Assembly (NCBI GenBank): GCA_002491195.1
Contig: DKVL01000114.1
Location: 55,741-111,884 of the forward strand
Reading direction: 5' to 3'
Origin: Lachnospiraceae bacterium UBA7179
Lineage (GTDB): Bacteria > Bacillota > Clostridia > Lachnospirales > Lachnospiraceae
DNA length: 56,144 nt
In this document: positions 14,622-23,167 of the stretch, in pieces
Layout: every line of letters begins with the position of its first letter
Position numbering within the stretch: position 1 is the first letter of the stretch
The notes under the pieces: generated by a model
The model's input: the letters and a program-made list of their open reading frames with translations, nothing else
Database searches by the model: none
What the model was told of the DNA's origin: nothing
Program-made: the position numbers and the translations under genes

Positions 14622-14794
14622 TCGTTAGTTACAGTTCAGCCCAGGACTTCGCACTACGCTGCGAAGTCCGTGAGAAAGCGTATGGGTCGAGATGCATCAA
14701 GCCACGGTACGTGGCTTTGACATCCGCGAAGCGGTTTTTGCATGGTTTGATGCGTTACAGTTCGGCAAAGCTGAACTGTAACTCTCGTTAGCGA
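14622..14794. repeat. Nested palindromic element
   Basis: Outer arms GTTACAGTTCAGC (14628-14640) and GCTGAACTGTAAC (14770-14782) are perfect inverted repeats. Inside are GGACTTCGCA/TGCGAAGTCC (14644-14669), GCATCAA/TTGATGC (14694-14752) and AGCCACG/CGTGGCT (14700-14716). The outermost bases also echo each other (CGTTAG at both ends). The element would fold into a multi-branched structure and contains no credible gene. The remaining intergenic DNA from 14512 to 14910 shows nothing else clear. Confidence 0.75.
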
Positions 14795-14910
14795 ATACGA
14801 CTTTAAAATATTATTGCCTGACAGTGAAGATCGAAGTATAATGAAAAACAAGCAGAGTGGAGGAGTCTGCTGTTGGAGGATCGATAGTTATTGAAACGAA
14901 AGAGGTCATT

Positions 14911-16734
14911 ATGGATTACAAAAATAAATCACAGATGGACAAATGTGCGATTTTGGAACATGCTGTACTCACGAGCTCCCCGGAAGAGCTTTTTGCACTG
15001 TACAGGCAGCTTGGACAGATCCAGATGTCCGCGAGGGCGTTAGGGCTTGCCTGCCGTTTCCGGGGGCTTGCGCATGTCAGGGCGCTTGTCGAGAGCGGCG
15101 CGAATTTTATTTATGTGCGTCATGAAGGTGCAGGCGCCTTTTATGAACTGCGCTATTGGCTGACAGTGCTGGAGATGAATGACGTGCTGTCCTATCATGT
15201 CGGGGGCGTTGATGTAAGAGACGCCTGTTTTAGGAATTATATCTGGGTGACGCCGCCGGAGATGGGTGATTTGTTCCAGCAGACTTTGTTTAATGACAGG
15301 AAAGAGAGCAGCGGCGCTTGTGCCGCAGAGGGCGAAATGCGGTTGAGTGCGCTGCCAGTGGAACAGCGCGCTGAGATTGTAAAGTACCTGTACGAGCATC
15401 GCGAAAGCGCCTGTTTTGATGCGGAGGAGCTGCTTTTTTACGCGATCATGAGCAGCAACAGACAGATTACGAAAGTCCTCAAAAAGTGCGGTGTGCACTT
15501 TTCAAAACAGCGGATTGCAAAGCTTGCGGAGGATGGCCGCAGCGATGAGTGGTATTCGTTCTGTCATATGCTGGGGTATCTGGGCGACGAGGAATTGATC
15601 GAGGTGGTCGGCGGCATTGTCCGGGAAATGGACGGGGCCAGACTGTACTATACAGAATCTGTATATGAGGCGAATTACAATCCATACCGAAAGCAGTACC
15701 GGCTGTACAAGCCTGCGTTTTTTCAGTTTGTGTTAGAGTCGTTCAACCAGAAGAAAATGAACAAAACAAAGCTGATGAGAGGCGCAATTGATCAGGACAG
15801 CGTGGCCTGTCTTGAACTCTGCGCCCAGTATGGATGGCTGGAAATGCCGCGCAGGCGTGATGAGATGATAAAATACGCTTCCGATGGTGGCAAAACGGAA
15901 TGTGCCGCATGGCTGCTGGCATATAAGAACCGCACAGCAGACTTTGCAGCAGAGCGCGAAAAAGCGGAAAAGAGAATGATGCGCAAGCTGAGTGCCAGTC
16001 CCGATTCGGTTGCCGAGTTAAAGAAAATATGGGGCTATGAGAAGCGCGGGGACGGCACACTTATGATCACGCGCTATAAGGGTACGAGTACCGAGATTGA
16101 CGTTCCTGAAACGATTGGCGGCAGTATTGTGTCAGCAGTTGGCGACAGAGCTTTTTCGCCGACTGCGCTGCGCCTGAAGATAGAACAGAGGCAGCAGCGC
16201 ATGACGATCACGCAGATCACGCTGCCCGAAACAATTGACAGGATCGGTGACAGCGCCTTTGACGGCTGCTGGGCCTTAAAGCAGGTTCGTATTCCCGACA
16301 GAGTGACAGTGATCGGGGAGAGGGCGTTTGCGGACTGCAGAAGTCTGCGTGCTGTGAATGTGCCCGAGGGAGTCACCGCGATTCATCGCGAGACGTTTTC
16401 GTATTGCACAGCCCTGCAGAATGTGACGATTCCCGGAACAGTCGAAATCATTGACAAATGTGCGTTTCAGGGCTGCATGGCGCTGGAGACAGTGATCATT
16501 TGCGAGGGTGTTTTGGAAATCGCACGGCATGCTTTTCAAAATTGCAAGAACCTGAGATCCGTTGTGCTGCCGCAGTCGGTTCAAAAGATCAAGAATGACA
16601 CATACAAAGGGACAGCACCGCAGACAATATTTCACAATGATGCGGATGTGACAGTGACAGTAACACCGAAAAGCTATGCGGAGAGATATTGCAGGAGAAA
16701 TGATGTCCGGTATGTTTACAGGAAGGGCGAATAA
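14911..16734 (+). CDS. BspA-type leucine-rich repeat protein
   Basis: A 607-residue protein. The C-terminal part (about 385-590) consists of LRR_5 (BspA-type) repeats such as TLPETIDRIGDSAFDGC, RIPDRVTVIGERAFADC, VPEGVTAIHRETFSYC and TIPGTVEIIDKCAFQGC. The N-terminal 370 residues are helical with ankyrin-like stretches (RGLAHVRALVESGANFIYV; EEVIKYLYEHRESACF-like pattern). There is no signal peptide or anchor, so it acts inside the cell. The ATG at 14911 follows AAAGAGG; the frame is open to a GTG at 14857 without a site. It heads a four-gene run ending at 19105 that includes an SMI1/KNR4 protein. Confidence 0.75.
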   Translation: MDYKNKSQMDKCAILEHAVLTSSPEELFALYRQLGQIQMSARALGLACRFRGLAHVRALVESGANFIYVRHEGAGAFYELRYWLTVLEMNDVLSYHVGGVDVRDACFRNYIWVTPPEMGDLFQQTLFNDRKESSGACAAEGEMRLSALPVEQRAEIVKYLYEHRESACFDAEELLFYAIMSSNRQITKVLKKCGVHFSKQRIAKLAEDGRSDEWYSFCHMLGYLGDEELIEVVGGIVREMDGARLYYTESVYEANYNPYRKQYRLYKPAFFQFVLESFNQKKMNKTKLMRGAIDQDSVACLELCAQYGWLEMPRRRDEMIKYASDGGKTECAAWLLAYKNRTADFAAEREKAEKRMMRKLSASPDSVAELKKIWGYEKRGDGTLMITRYKGTSTEIDVPETIGGSIVSAVGDRAFSPTALRLKIEQRQQRMTITQITLPETIDRIGDSAFDGCWALKQVRIPDRVTVIGERAFADCRSLRAVNVPEGVTAIHRETFSYCTALQNVTIPGTVEIIDKCAFQGCMALETVIICEGVLEIARHAFQNCKNLRSVVLPQSVQKIKNDTYKGTAPQTIFHNDADVTVTVTPKSYAERYCRRNDVRYVYRKGE

Positions 16735-16789
16735 GACAGCGTGGTACGGACAGACAGGCTGTTGATCGGAAAAGGAGGTTGAACTTTCG

Positions 16790-17506
16790 ATGTTTAAGAT
16801 TCAGATCGATTCATCAAGATGCGTTTCGCTTATCGAGGGCGCAGCAACTTTGGATAAAACGGTTTTTGCTAGCTGGCGGTATGAAGATCTGTCCTTTGAG
16901 AGCGGGAAAATATACGGGCTTATCAGTGAGTATGAGCAGGGCTGTATGTATGTTTCCTATCTGTTGGGCGGCAGGGTGGATTTTGATGATCTGCGGATTT
17001 ATTATAATGACAGGAAGATTACGAAAAAAGATTTATCTGAAATCAGCTGGAATCTGGAACCTTATTATGAAAAGTACAGAAAGCGTGTGGTGAAAAAATC
17101 GATAGAAAAGGCGCTGCAAAAAAGCAGCTGCACAGATTCCTTTGAACAGATCGCAGAAAAATTTGTATTGACAGAGCCGCGCTACGACAGAAAGCTGTTT
17201 CAATTAAGCGGGGAGCGGTGGAGGGCGTCGGCGGCGCTTGGCTATGCCGCGGGAAAGCAGATTTTTTATGCGCCGTATAAAACAAGTGCGTTTTATTACC
17301 TGGTGTCCGGAGGAGGACTGGTTAAGGTATTACGAAATCTGACAGATGCAGGCGCGCTGGTACTGCTGCCCGGAGGTTCGGACAGAGTGCTCCGGCATAT
17401 TGTGGATGAGTGCGTTTATCTGGATGAAAACAGGGAATATGATATTGATTATCTGCGGCAGTACTATTTAGAACAGCACTGGGACGAAGGAAACTGGATA
17501 AAATGA
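16790..17506 (+). CDS. Degenerate ABC-ATPase-like protein of unknown function
   Basis: A 238-residue protein that keeps the outline of an ABC ATPase but not its catalytic residues. FESGKIYGLISEYEQGC occupies the Walker A place but lacks GKS/T. KLFQLSGERWRASAALGYAAG resembles the signature LSGGERQR...ARAL, and KQIFYAPYKTS sits where Walker B (ILLLDEPT) would be. ALVLLPGGSDRVLRHIVDEC matches the H-loop region. This reading is an inference from pattern. It would probably not hydrolyse ATP. A strong AAAGGAGG site precedes it, and it lies between the LRR gene and the SMI1/KNR4 gene in one run. Confidence 0.5.
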   Translation: MFKIQIDSSRCVSLIEGAATLDKTVFASWRYEDLSFESGKIYGLISEYEQGCMYVSYLLGGRVDFDDLRIYYNDRKITKKDLSEISWNLEPYYEKYRKRVVKKSIEKALQKSSCTDSFEQIAEKFVLTEPRYDRKLFQLSGERWRASAALGYAAGKQIFYAPYKTSAFYYLVSGGGLVKVLRNLTDAGALVLLPGGSDRVLRHIVDECVYLDENREYDIDYLRQYYLEQHWDEGNWIK

Positions 17507-17585
17507 CAGGAATTTTTGCGCGTGCAGGGTTCAGAATGTTCATAAGGAGATGGCGGCTGCGTAAGGAAACAGGGAGAATGAAAAT

Positions 17586-18617
17586 ATGGATCGTATAGAA
17601 AAAGATATTCAGAAATTGATGGACTCTGCGGATGGGGCTGTTGTGGTCAATACGATCAATGCACTGACAAAAAAGGCGGATGAGAGCAGCCGCGGGAGGA
17701 TCTTGGAAGCATTTATGCGCTATGCGGAATGTGGGCGTGTCGTATTTCATCAGGGTTATGCGGTTTCGTGTGCAGTGGATCTTGTGCGGGAAAGAGAGAC
17801 GGCATATGCTGATTTTTTCAGGGAGTGCATGGAATTCGGCGATTATTCCAAGTTTTATTATGGAATAAAGGGTTACGTAAAGGTGATGGAAAAGGACTCT
17901 TATGAGTATTTGATCCGCTATATTTTTACACAGGGAATCGAACTGGAATGTAAGGCGCTCATAATAAAAGAGATTTCGAAGCTGTCCAACAATCCGTTTG
18001 ATGCAGGGAAACCTTATGAATGTCGTAATTGGAAGGAATCGGATATTGATTATGAAGCAATCTATGCCTGGATGCAGGAAGGCTTTCCAGATGGAAAAGG
18101 ATACGAGCTGCCGATTTGTCATGCGTGTCTGATACGGCCGGAAAGTGCGGCGGAAAAGCTCTATGCGCGGCTGGATCAGATATTGTTGGAAAAGCGTGCA
18201 AAGAAACAGGACCTGGCGCACCCGTCAAACTGGCTGATCATGGCAGATCAGGCGGACCTGGAGCAGATATTGGAAAAGTGGAATTGGAATCTGCCATATG
18301 CATATCTTGACTTTTTGGAGAAAGCATCGCCGCTGCGCGCGGATATTAGGATCAGAGGTTATGGTGATGTCTCAGTGTACGGGGCGCATGATCTGATCAG
18401 AGGGCAGGACGGATATTCATATAATCCCTGTACAGATGAGATGATTGAAGGGTGGAAATCAGATTATATCGTGATCGCAGAGCGTTCTGGAGATCCTTTC
18501 TGCCTGGATCTGTCACTGGAAGATTCGCCAGTATACTTTGCGCTTCATGGAGAGGGAAGGTGGAATTTTAACAGAGTTTTTCTTTCCTTTGAGCAGTTTC
18601 TGAAGGCGATGTATTAG
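17586..18617 (+). CDS. SMI1/KNR4-domain protein
   Basis: A 343-residue protein. The C-terminal part (about 235-343) has the SMI1/KNR4 (SUKH) layout: WNLPYAYLDFLEKASPL, YGAHDLIRGQDGY, DYIVIAERSGDPFCLDL, VYFALHGEGRW and FLSFEQFLKAMY. SUKH proteins are widespread immunity proteins in toxin systems. The N-terminal 200 residues are helical and may contain HEAT-like repeats (SSRGRILEAFMRYAECG). It follows the degenerate ABC-like gene by 79 bases and precedes another small gene by 20 bases, so it belongs to the 14911-19105 run. Confidence 0.7.
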   Translation: MDRIEKDIQKLMDSADGAVVVNTINALTKKADESSRGRILEAFMRYAECGRVVFHQGYAVSCAVDLVRERETAYADFFRECMEFGDYSKFYYGIKGYVKVMEKDSYEYLIRYIFTQGIELECKALIIKEISKLSNNPFDAGKPYECRNWKESDIDYEAIYAWMQEGFPDGKGYELPICHACLIRPESAAEKLYARLDQILLEKRAKKQDLAHPSNWLIMADQADLEQILEKWNWNLPYAYLDFLEKASPLRADIRIRGYGDVSVYGAHDLIRGQDGYSYNPCTDEMIEGWKSDYIVIAERSGDPFCLDLSLEDSPVYFALHGEGRWNFNRVFLSFEQFLKAMY

Positions 18618-18637
18618 AAATAAAGGAGAGAGAGCGA

Positions 18638-19105
18638 ATGGAGAGAAATTACAGGTATATCGGTGAAGATACCCTGCAGTATGTATCTTTGCATGACTGT
18701 GACTGCAGTCATTTGTATTATGCGGATGACTGTCTGATCTTTGAGCTGGAATGGATGGAGATCTTGAGGACACACCCGTTGAATCCGTATCCGCAGGCAC
18801 ATCAGTCGGGAGAGGGCAGAATCGAGCTGGTGGAGCCCAGGATTGTGGAGTGCACGTTGGCTGTGAAGGGCAGCGAAGAAATCCGCAGTGTGAGTGATGT
18901 CAGGGAAATGGATTATGGTGAGATGGAGTTTTTGATCTGCGACGAAGCGTGCAGGGAAGAGGAGACGGATGTGCACTATGCAGAGATGTACATGATCTTT
19001 GACCGCGATTCCTGTTATGATAATCTATCTCTGAAAATAGAGTACAGGAAGTCGCTCGTGATGTGGGATGCGTTTCATGAGGTGTCGTGGTTTGAAGGCA
19101 TTTAG
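18638..19105 (+). CDS. Hypothetical protein
   Basis: A 155-residue acidic protein that I do not recognise. Early features are QYVSLHDCDCSHLYYADDC and FELEWMEIL, a pattern seen in small beta-rich immunity-like proteins. AAAGGAGAGAG precedes the ATG. It is the last gene of the run starting with the LRR gene, and its stop overlaps the end of the minus-strand AraC remnant by four bases. Confidence 0.55.
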   Translation: MERNYRYIGEDTLQYVSLHDCDCSHLYYADDCLIFELEWMEILRTHPLNPYPQAHQSGEGRIELVEPRIVECTLAVKGSEEIRSVSDVREMDYGEMEFLICDEACREEETDVHYAEMYMIFDRDSCYDNLSLKIEYRKSLVMWDAFHEVSWFEGI

Positions 19106-19344
19106 AGGTGCATCTTCCTGTATTCTTTCGGTGTGACACCATATTTTTCTTTGAAAAGGGCATAAAAGTGCGTGCGGTTTGAGAACTGCAGTTTGGCGGT
19201 AATGGCGCTGATGGAGTCTTTGGACTCGACTAGGCACTTTGCCGCTTTTTTTAACCGGAAAGTCATGCTGTAGTCAAAGAGGCACATACCGGCGTACTTG
19301 TTGACAATACGGTTCAGGTAATCGCTGCTGGAGCCGCAGTGCAC
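19102..19344 (-). pseudogene. AraC-family regulator, C-terminal fragment
   Basis: Eighty codons encode only the DNA-binding domain of an AraC-type regulator: SSSDYLNRIVNKYAGMCLFD, MTFRLKKAAKCLVES, and the second helix-turn-helix with NRTHFYALFKEKYGVTPKEYR. The rest of the protein is absent. The frame opens at a GTG right after the stop codon of the ATPase gene at 19356-20768, with no ribosome binding site. It looks like the remnant left when the ATPase gene replaced the upstream part of the regulator. Confidence 0.75.
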
Positions 19345-19355
19345 ACGCGTCTTTT

Positions 19356-20768
19356 CTACCTGATCATTTCCTTAAAAGTGACAAGCGTGACATTTCTTAA
19401 TTGTTTTGCTGTCCTGATGCAGGCTTCTGAAAAATCTGATTTGGAGAAAAGATATAAATATTTTAAATTGTAGGGAAGCAAGTTGCTGCGTTCTACCAGT
19501 TTGTTAAGAACTGATACTTCTGTCAGTTCGTTTCTCCATTTGCATTCACAGATAATAGCGTTTTTTTGATTGCCTTCTGAGGTAGTGCGATCGGAGGCAA
19601 CGATATCAATTTCTTCCTGCTGTCTTGTTGACGGATTGGTTCCCCACCAGCGCCCCAGGCTTGTAAAGATAAAAGGCAGCTGTCCCTGGCGGTTGAGCTG
19701 CCACAGATATTGGCGGCAGATTTCTTCAAATATGGGACCCATGTAGGACTGAAACTGATTTTCTATCATGTTATAGACCAGTTCTGACATGTCATTCTGG
19801 AGTGCTGAAATATTGTTTGGAATAAAACGATACCAAAATCGAAACAGATTGTCATTGATCACATACAGGCTTTTTCGCCCTTCCTTTTCCCCGAATGGAG
19901 TTTCGCGCACAACGATTCCGAGTGTGATCAGTTTTTTGAGAACAGCGGAACATGCACTTGTCGTTTCACCAGATTTCGAGGCGATTTCTGAAAGTTTTGT
20001 GCTGCCGGTGGCGATTATGGAGATGATCGTGTTATACAGAGCTGCTTCCCGCACTTCTTGTTTTAGAAGATTTTGCGGTTCTTCAAAAAGGTAGCAACTG
20101 GTATCGAGCACTTTTTGAATCATGTTTTCCCGTACGCTTAATCTGGTGTCAAACTGCAGAAAGTATTGGGGAGTTCCACCGCTGACGCCAAATAAACAGG
20201 CGGCATCATATTTGTCGTAATCGCCAAAGTATTCCATTGTTTCTATAAAAGTGAATGGATTGATCTTAAACTGTGCAGTTCGCCTGCCATATAGAGGGCT
20301 CTCGTAACCAAGCACCTGCTCCTCCATAAAGGACATTGAAGAGCCGCATAGAATCAGAAAAAGCCTGGAGCTTTGATGGTATTTGTCAATCATAGCCTGC
20401 AGAGAGGACGATAATGTCTGATCACATTTGGCAGCATAAGGGTATTCGTCCATGACAAAAACAAGGCGCTGTTTTTGTGCGATTTGAAATATGGACTCAA
20501 TCGCCTGGGAGAAACTGCCAAAAACAGGAAACGTTTCTTCAATATGGGAGTTCTGGAAAGCATAAATGCTTTTGCTGAGATTTTCGACATTCTGTCGTTT
20601 GCTGCTTTCGATCGCTGTGAACGAAATATGTGGCTTGTTCTTAACAAATTCATTGATCAGTGCCGTCTTGCCAATCCGACGTCTACCATAAATGACAGGC
20701 ATTTGGAATTTGTCTGTGTTGTACAAGTTTTCGAGTTTGGAAAGTTCGTTTTTTCTTCCAATAAACAT
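19356..20768 (-). CDS. ATPase of the PF01637/DUF234 family
   Basis: A 470-residue protein. The N-terminal ATPase domain has FIGRKNELSKLE, Walker A GRRRIGKT (28-35) and Walker B VFVMDEYPY, with sensor-like LILCGSSMSFM. A winged helix lies in the middle (about 270-320), and the C-terminus is a DUF234-type PD-(D/E)XK nuclease-like domain with EEIDIVASD and IICECKW as the D and E-x-K residues. Such proteins are common in Clostridia and archaea and are thought to be mobile or defence-related, but no clear function is established. The ATG at 20768 follows AGAGGTG; a TTG 18 bases upstream is less likely. Confidence 0.85.
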   Translation of the reverse strand: MFIGRKNELSKLENLYNTDKFQMPVIYGRRRIGKTALINEFVKNKPHISFTAIESSKRQNVENLSKSIYAFQNSHIEETFPVFGSFSQAIESIFQIAQKQRLVFVMDEYPYAAKCDQTLSSSLQAMIDKYHQSSRLFLILCGSSMSFMEEQVLGYESPLYGRRTAQFKINPFTFIETMEYFGDYDKYDAACLFGVSGGTPQYFLQFDTRLSVRENMIQKVLDTSCYLFEEPQNLLKQEVREAALYNTIISIIATGSTKLSEIASKSGETTSACSAVLKKLITLGIVVRETPFGEKEGRKSLYVINDNLFRFWYRFIPNNISALQNDMSELVYNMIENQFQSYMGPIFEEICRQYLWQLNRQGQLPFIFTSLGRWWGTNPSTRQQEEIDIVASDRTTSEGNQKNAIICECKWRNELTEVSVLNKLVERSNLLPYNLKYLYLFSKSDFSEACIRTAKQLRNVTLVTFKEMIR

Positions 20769-20873
20769 CTGTTGACACCTCTGCAATTTTATAAAATTTA
20801 CATTAGTAATTTATGATTTACTAAAGTATAACATACTAAGTGAAATATGCCAAGTGCAAAAATAAAAGAAAAC

Positions 20874-20902
20874 TTGTCACAGGGTAAGGAACTAGGTATA
20901 AT
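20874..20902 (+). promoter_or_regulatory. Strong sigma-A promoter driving a pseudogene
   Basis: TTGTCA at 20874-20879 and TATAAT at 20897-20902 are separated by 17 bases. The pseudogene start lies 41 bases downstream. Confidence 0.6.
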
Positions 20903-20943
20903 AAAAATTGCAGGATTGATTTTCAGGAATGGAGAGGTTTTGG

Positions 20944-21644
20944 ATGAAAAGATTTCATGTGACGGGGGTTTTGTATTCCAGACAAACATTATAGAAGGCG
21001 ATTATCCGCTAAAGATGCTTGGTTAGAAGATCTCGTCCCTGTGTACACAGACGGAACAGAAAGTGGTAATGATAATAGATGAAGCAGACAAGAGCTCTGA
21101 CAATCAGATTTTCTTAAGTTTCCTTGGGATGCTCCGGGATAAGTATCTGAAAAGGGAAATGGGGCGGGACAGTACATTTCACAGTGTTATTCTTTCGGGA
21201 GTGTATGATATCAAGAACCTGAAATCGAAGCTTAGGCCAGAGGAGGAAAAAAGTATAACAGTCCCTGGAACATTGCGGTAGATTTTCAGGTTGATATGAG
21301 TTTTTCAGCGGAGGAAATCGCAGGTATGCTGCAGGAATATGAGAATGAACATCATACTGGTATGGATACTGCAGAAATTGGCAGATTTCCTGCAGGATAT
21401 CTTGTTTTGTGGATGCAATTATCCGTTTGAGGGCGATAACTATTTGATTGATCTGGGGGTGACATTCGGGTTTATAAAGGAAGCGAATGGAACAGTGGCG
21501 ATCGCAAACCGCATCTTTGAGACGAAATTATATGACTTGTTTTTGTCGGAAATGGTTATGGATAATACTCTTGGGAAACTGATGACGGAAGAGAAACAGG
21601 AATACAGGAGATCCTGTGTGATGGGAAACATATATTGGAAGTGA
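20944..21644 (+). pseudogene. Decayed AAA-ATPase / PD-(D/E)XK family gene (N-terminal and middle parts)
   Basis: The first codons MKRFHVTGV match the usual KRFNVTGVCIP opening of this family. Then a stop and a large deletion follow. At 21063 a second frame gives VVMIIDEADKSSDNQIFLSF, the Walker B region, and runs through SVILSGVYDIKNLKSKLRPE. About 21250 the frame shifts to YNSPWNIAVDFQVDMSFSAE, and again near 21340 to LQDILFCGCNYPFEGDNYLI and TVAIANRIFETKLYDLFL, ending at 21644. The nuclease domain is missing. At least two frameshifts and two deletions make it nonfunctional. It is the same family as the remnant at 211-412. Confidence 0.8.
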
Positions 21645-21670
21645 CTGTGTGATGCAGAAGAGAAGAAGAG

Positions 21671-22141
21671 ATGATTTTTAAGGGATTAAAGGAAAACAAT
21701 GGGTGGATGATGGCAGAGTACAGTGCGACATGGACCTATGGGTATGATTTCATGCTCGATGCGGCGCAGGTTATGATCGACACGGATTTTCAGGACCAGC
21801 TGCAGCGCGTGGCGACGGCGGAGCTTGCAGGGGCAAAGGATATAGAGAGAATCGATGAAGTAAAAGCCTGTGGCAACATTCTTCGAGACTGTCAGTCTGT
21901 CCGTAAGGAATGCGGTGTGCTGACGGTGTCTGGCATCAGCGGCATTATGGAATGTCCAGTGCAGTTTGTATTTTTTAACCAGACAAATCTGGTGCATTTA
22001 TTTTGTCCGTTCAAACAATATTTTGAGGAGCATGGGGAACACGTTTTTGACAATTATATGAATAGTATCGAAATCAAGGCATATTGCAGGGACACGGAGC
22101 GCAGAACGGTTGAAAAGTTTTCTGGTGGCGGGAGAGGATGA
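21671..22141 (+). CDS. Hypothetical protein coupled to the MreB-like gene
   Basis: A 156-residue protein that I do not recognise. It opens MIFKGLKENNGWMMAEYSAT, has a central helical segment (DFQDQLQRVATAELAGAKD) and a hydrophobic strand pair (PVQFVFFNQTNLVHLF). There is no signal peptide. Its stop overlaps the ATG of the next gene (ATGA), so the two are almost certainly translated together. The ribosome binding site is weak. Confidence 0.55.
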   Translation: MIFKGLKENNGWMMAEYSATWTYGYDFMLDAAQVMIDTDFQDQLQRVATAELAGAKDIERIDEVKACGNILRDCQSVRKECGVLTVSGISGIMECPVQFVFFNQTNLVHLFCPFKQYFEEHGEHVFDNYMNSIEIKAYCRDTERRTVEKFSGGGRG

Positions 22142-22713
22142 ACAGCATGGCGGCATGGATCAGATATGAACCGGCGGACATAGAAATCCATTTGAAACAA
22201 AAGGGGATAGTATTGCAGGAGAAATCCCTGATCGCCTTTGCCAAAGCTGACGGGAAAATCCTTGCAGTCGGCAGGGAAGCAGAGGAGGCAGCCGGGAAAA
22301 ATACAGAGGATGTTCAGGTCATTTCGCCGCTACGGCAGGGAGGGATTGCGGATTATTCTGCCGCGGCTGGTATGTTTCAGTACATGATGACAAAAACATG
22401 GGGAAAACGACTGCTCCGCAAGCCTGACATTGCTGTCTGTACACCCAGAGGCATCACTGAAGTGGAGAAGAAGGCGTTAGAAGATGCGTTGTATCAGACC
22501 GGGGCAAAGAAACTTGCTATTTACGAGGGTGCTTTGGAACAAATTACAGAGGAAGTGAAGGCGTATGATGTAGTGATCTCTATTTCCAAGAAGGAACCGG
22601 AAAAGTATATAGCAGAAGGTATTTCCAATATATTAAGATATGCAGAACAGCAGGGAATTTCGGCTGCACGCGTTGAGGAACTTTTGAAAGAGGAGCTTCA
22701 GTCAGGAAAATGA
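22138..22713 (+). CDS. Half-length MreB-like protein
   Basis: A 191-residue protein that resembles the N-terminal third of MreB. It shows SLIAFAKADGKILAVGREAE, then VISPLRQGGIADYSAA, and PDIAVCTPRGITEVEKKALE followed by YQTGAKKLAIYEGAL; compare the MreB segment with GITEVERRA and GA-REVYLIEEP. The remaining actin-fold subdomains, with the second phosphate and adenosine motifs, are absent, so it is unlikely to polymerise or hydrolyse ATP in the normal way. It is not interrupted, so it is a small stable derivative and not an obvious pseudogene. It overlaps the preceding gene by four bases. Confidence 0.65.
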   Translation: MNSMAAWIRYEPADIEIHLKQKGIVLQEKSLIAFAKADGKILAVGREAEEAAGKNTEDVQVISPLRQGGIADYSAAAGMFQYMMTKTWGKRLLRKPDIAVCTPRGITEVEKKALEDALYQTGAKKLAIYEGALEQITEEVKAYDVVISISKKEPEKYIAEGISNILRYAEQQGISAARVEELLKEELQSGK

Positions 22714-22759
22714 GGTGTTTGAGTGGATATGACACCAGAGTGAGAGGTGGCGCTGTATT

Positions 22760-23077
22760 TTGATCGAGGATAATTTTAAGGCGGCGAACAACAGTTTTTT
22801 ATACTATTTGCATGAGAGAAATCTTTTTGACACAGATGCTTTTGCAAAATTAATAGATGATATCAATGCCCTGGAAGAAAAACAAGAAGATGTGCTGGAA
22901 CAATTAAGATTCATACAGATCGAAATATTGAAGCATATCGTATATCACTTTGATCCAAATGACGGGAGCCGCATCACGAACCTGCCGGATGATTATTGGG
23001 AATATCTGACAGAGTTGGAATACGCCATTGGAAGATATGCGGGAATGTGCTTTGGCGGCAGTCATGGACAGGAATAA
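22760..23077 (+). CDS. Hypothetical protein
   Basis: A 105-residue acidic protein that I do not recognise, beginning at a TTG preceded by GAGAGGTGG ten bases upstream. The first half is helical (DAFAKLIDDINALEEKQEDV), and the second half contains HIVYHFDPNDGSRITNLPDD. No ATG alternative exists within the first 90 residues. The size and acidity resemble small immunity-like proteins in the surrounding genes. Confidence 0.5.
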   Translation: MIEDNFKAANNSFLYYLHERNLFDTDAFAKLIDDINALEEKQEDVLEQLRFIQIEILKHIVYHFDPNDGSRITNLPDDYWEYLTELEYAIGRYAGMCFGGSHGQE

Positions 23078-23167
23078 GAAACTGTCGGGAAATAAGTGAT
23101 GCAGATAAGGCAGGATGTGTCGGTTATTTTTTGGCAGATTTTAAGAATAGGAAAGAAGGAAACGATT

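Noticed and set aside
14606..14791. 61-residue open frame
   Set aside because: It lies inside the nested palindromic element and is explained by that structure. There is no ribosome binding site.
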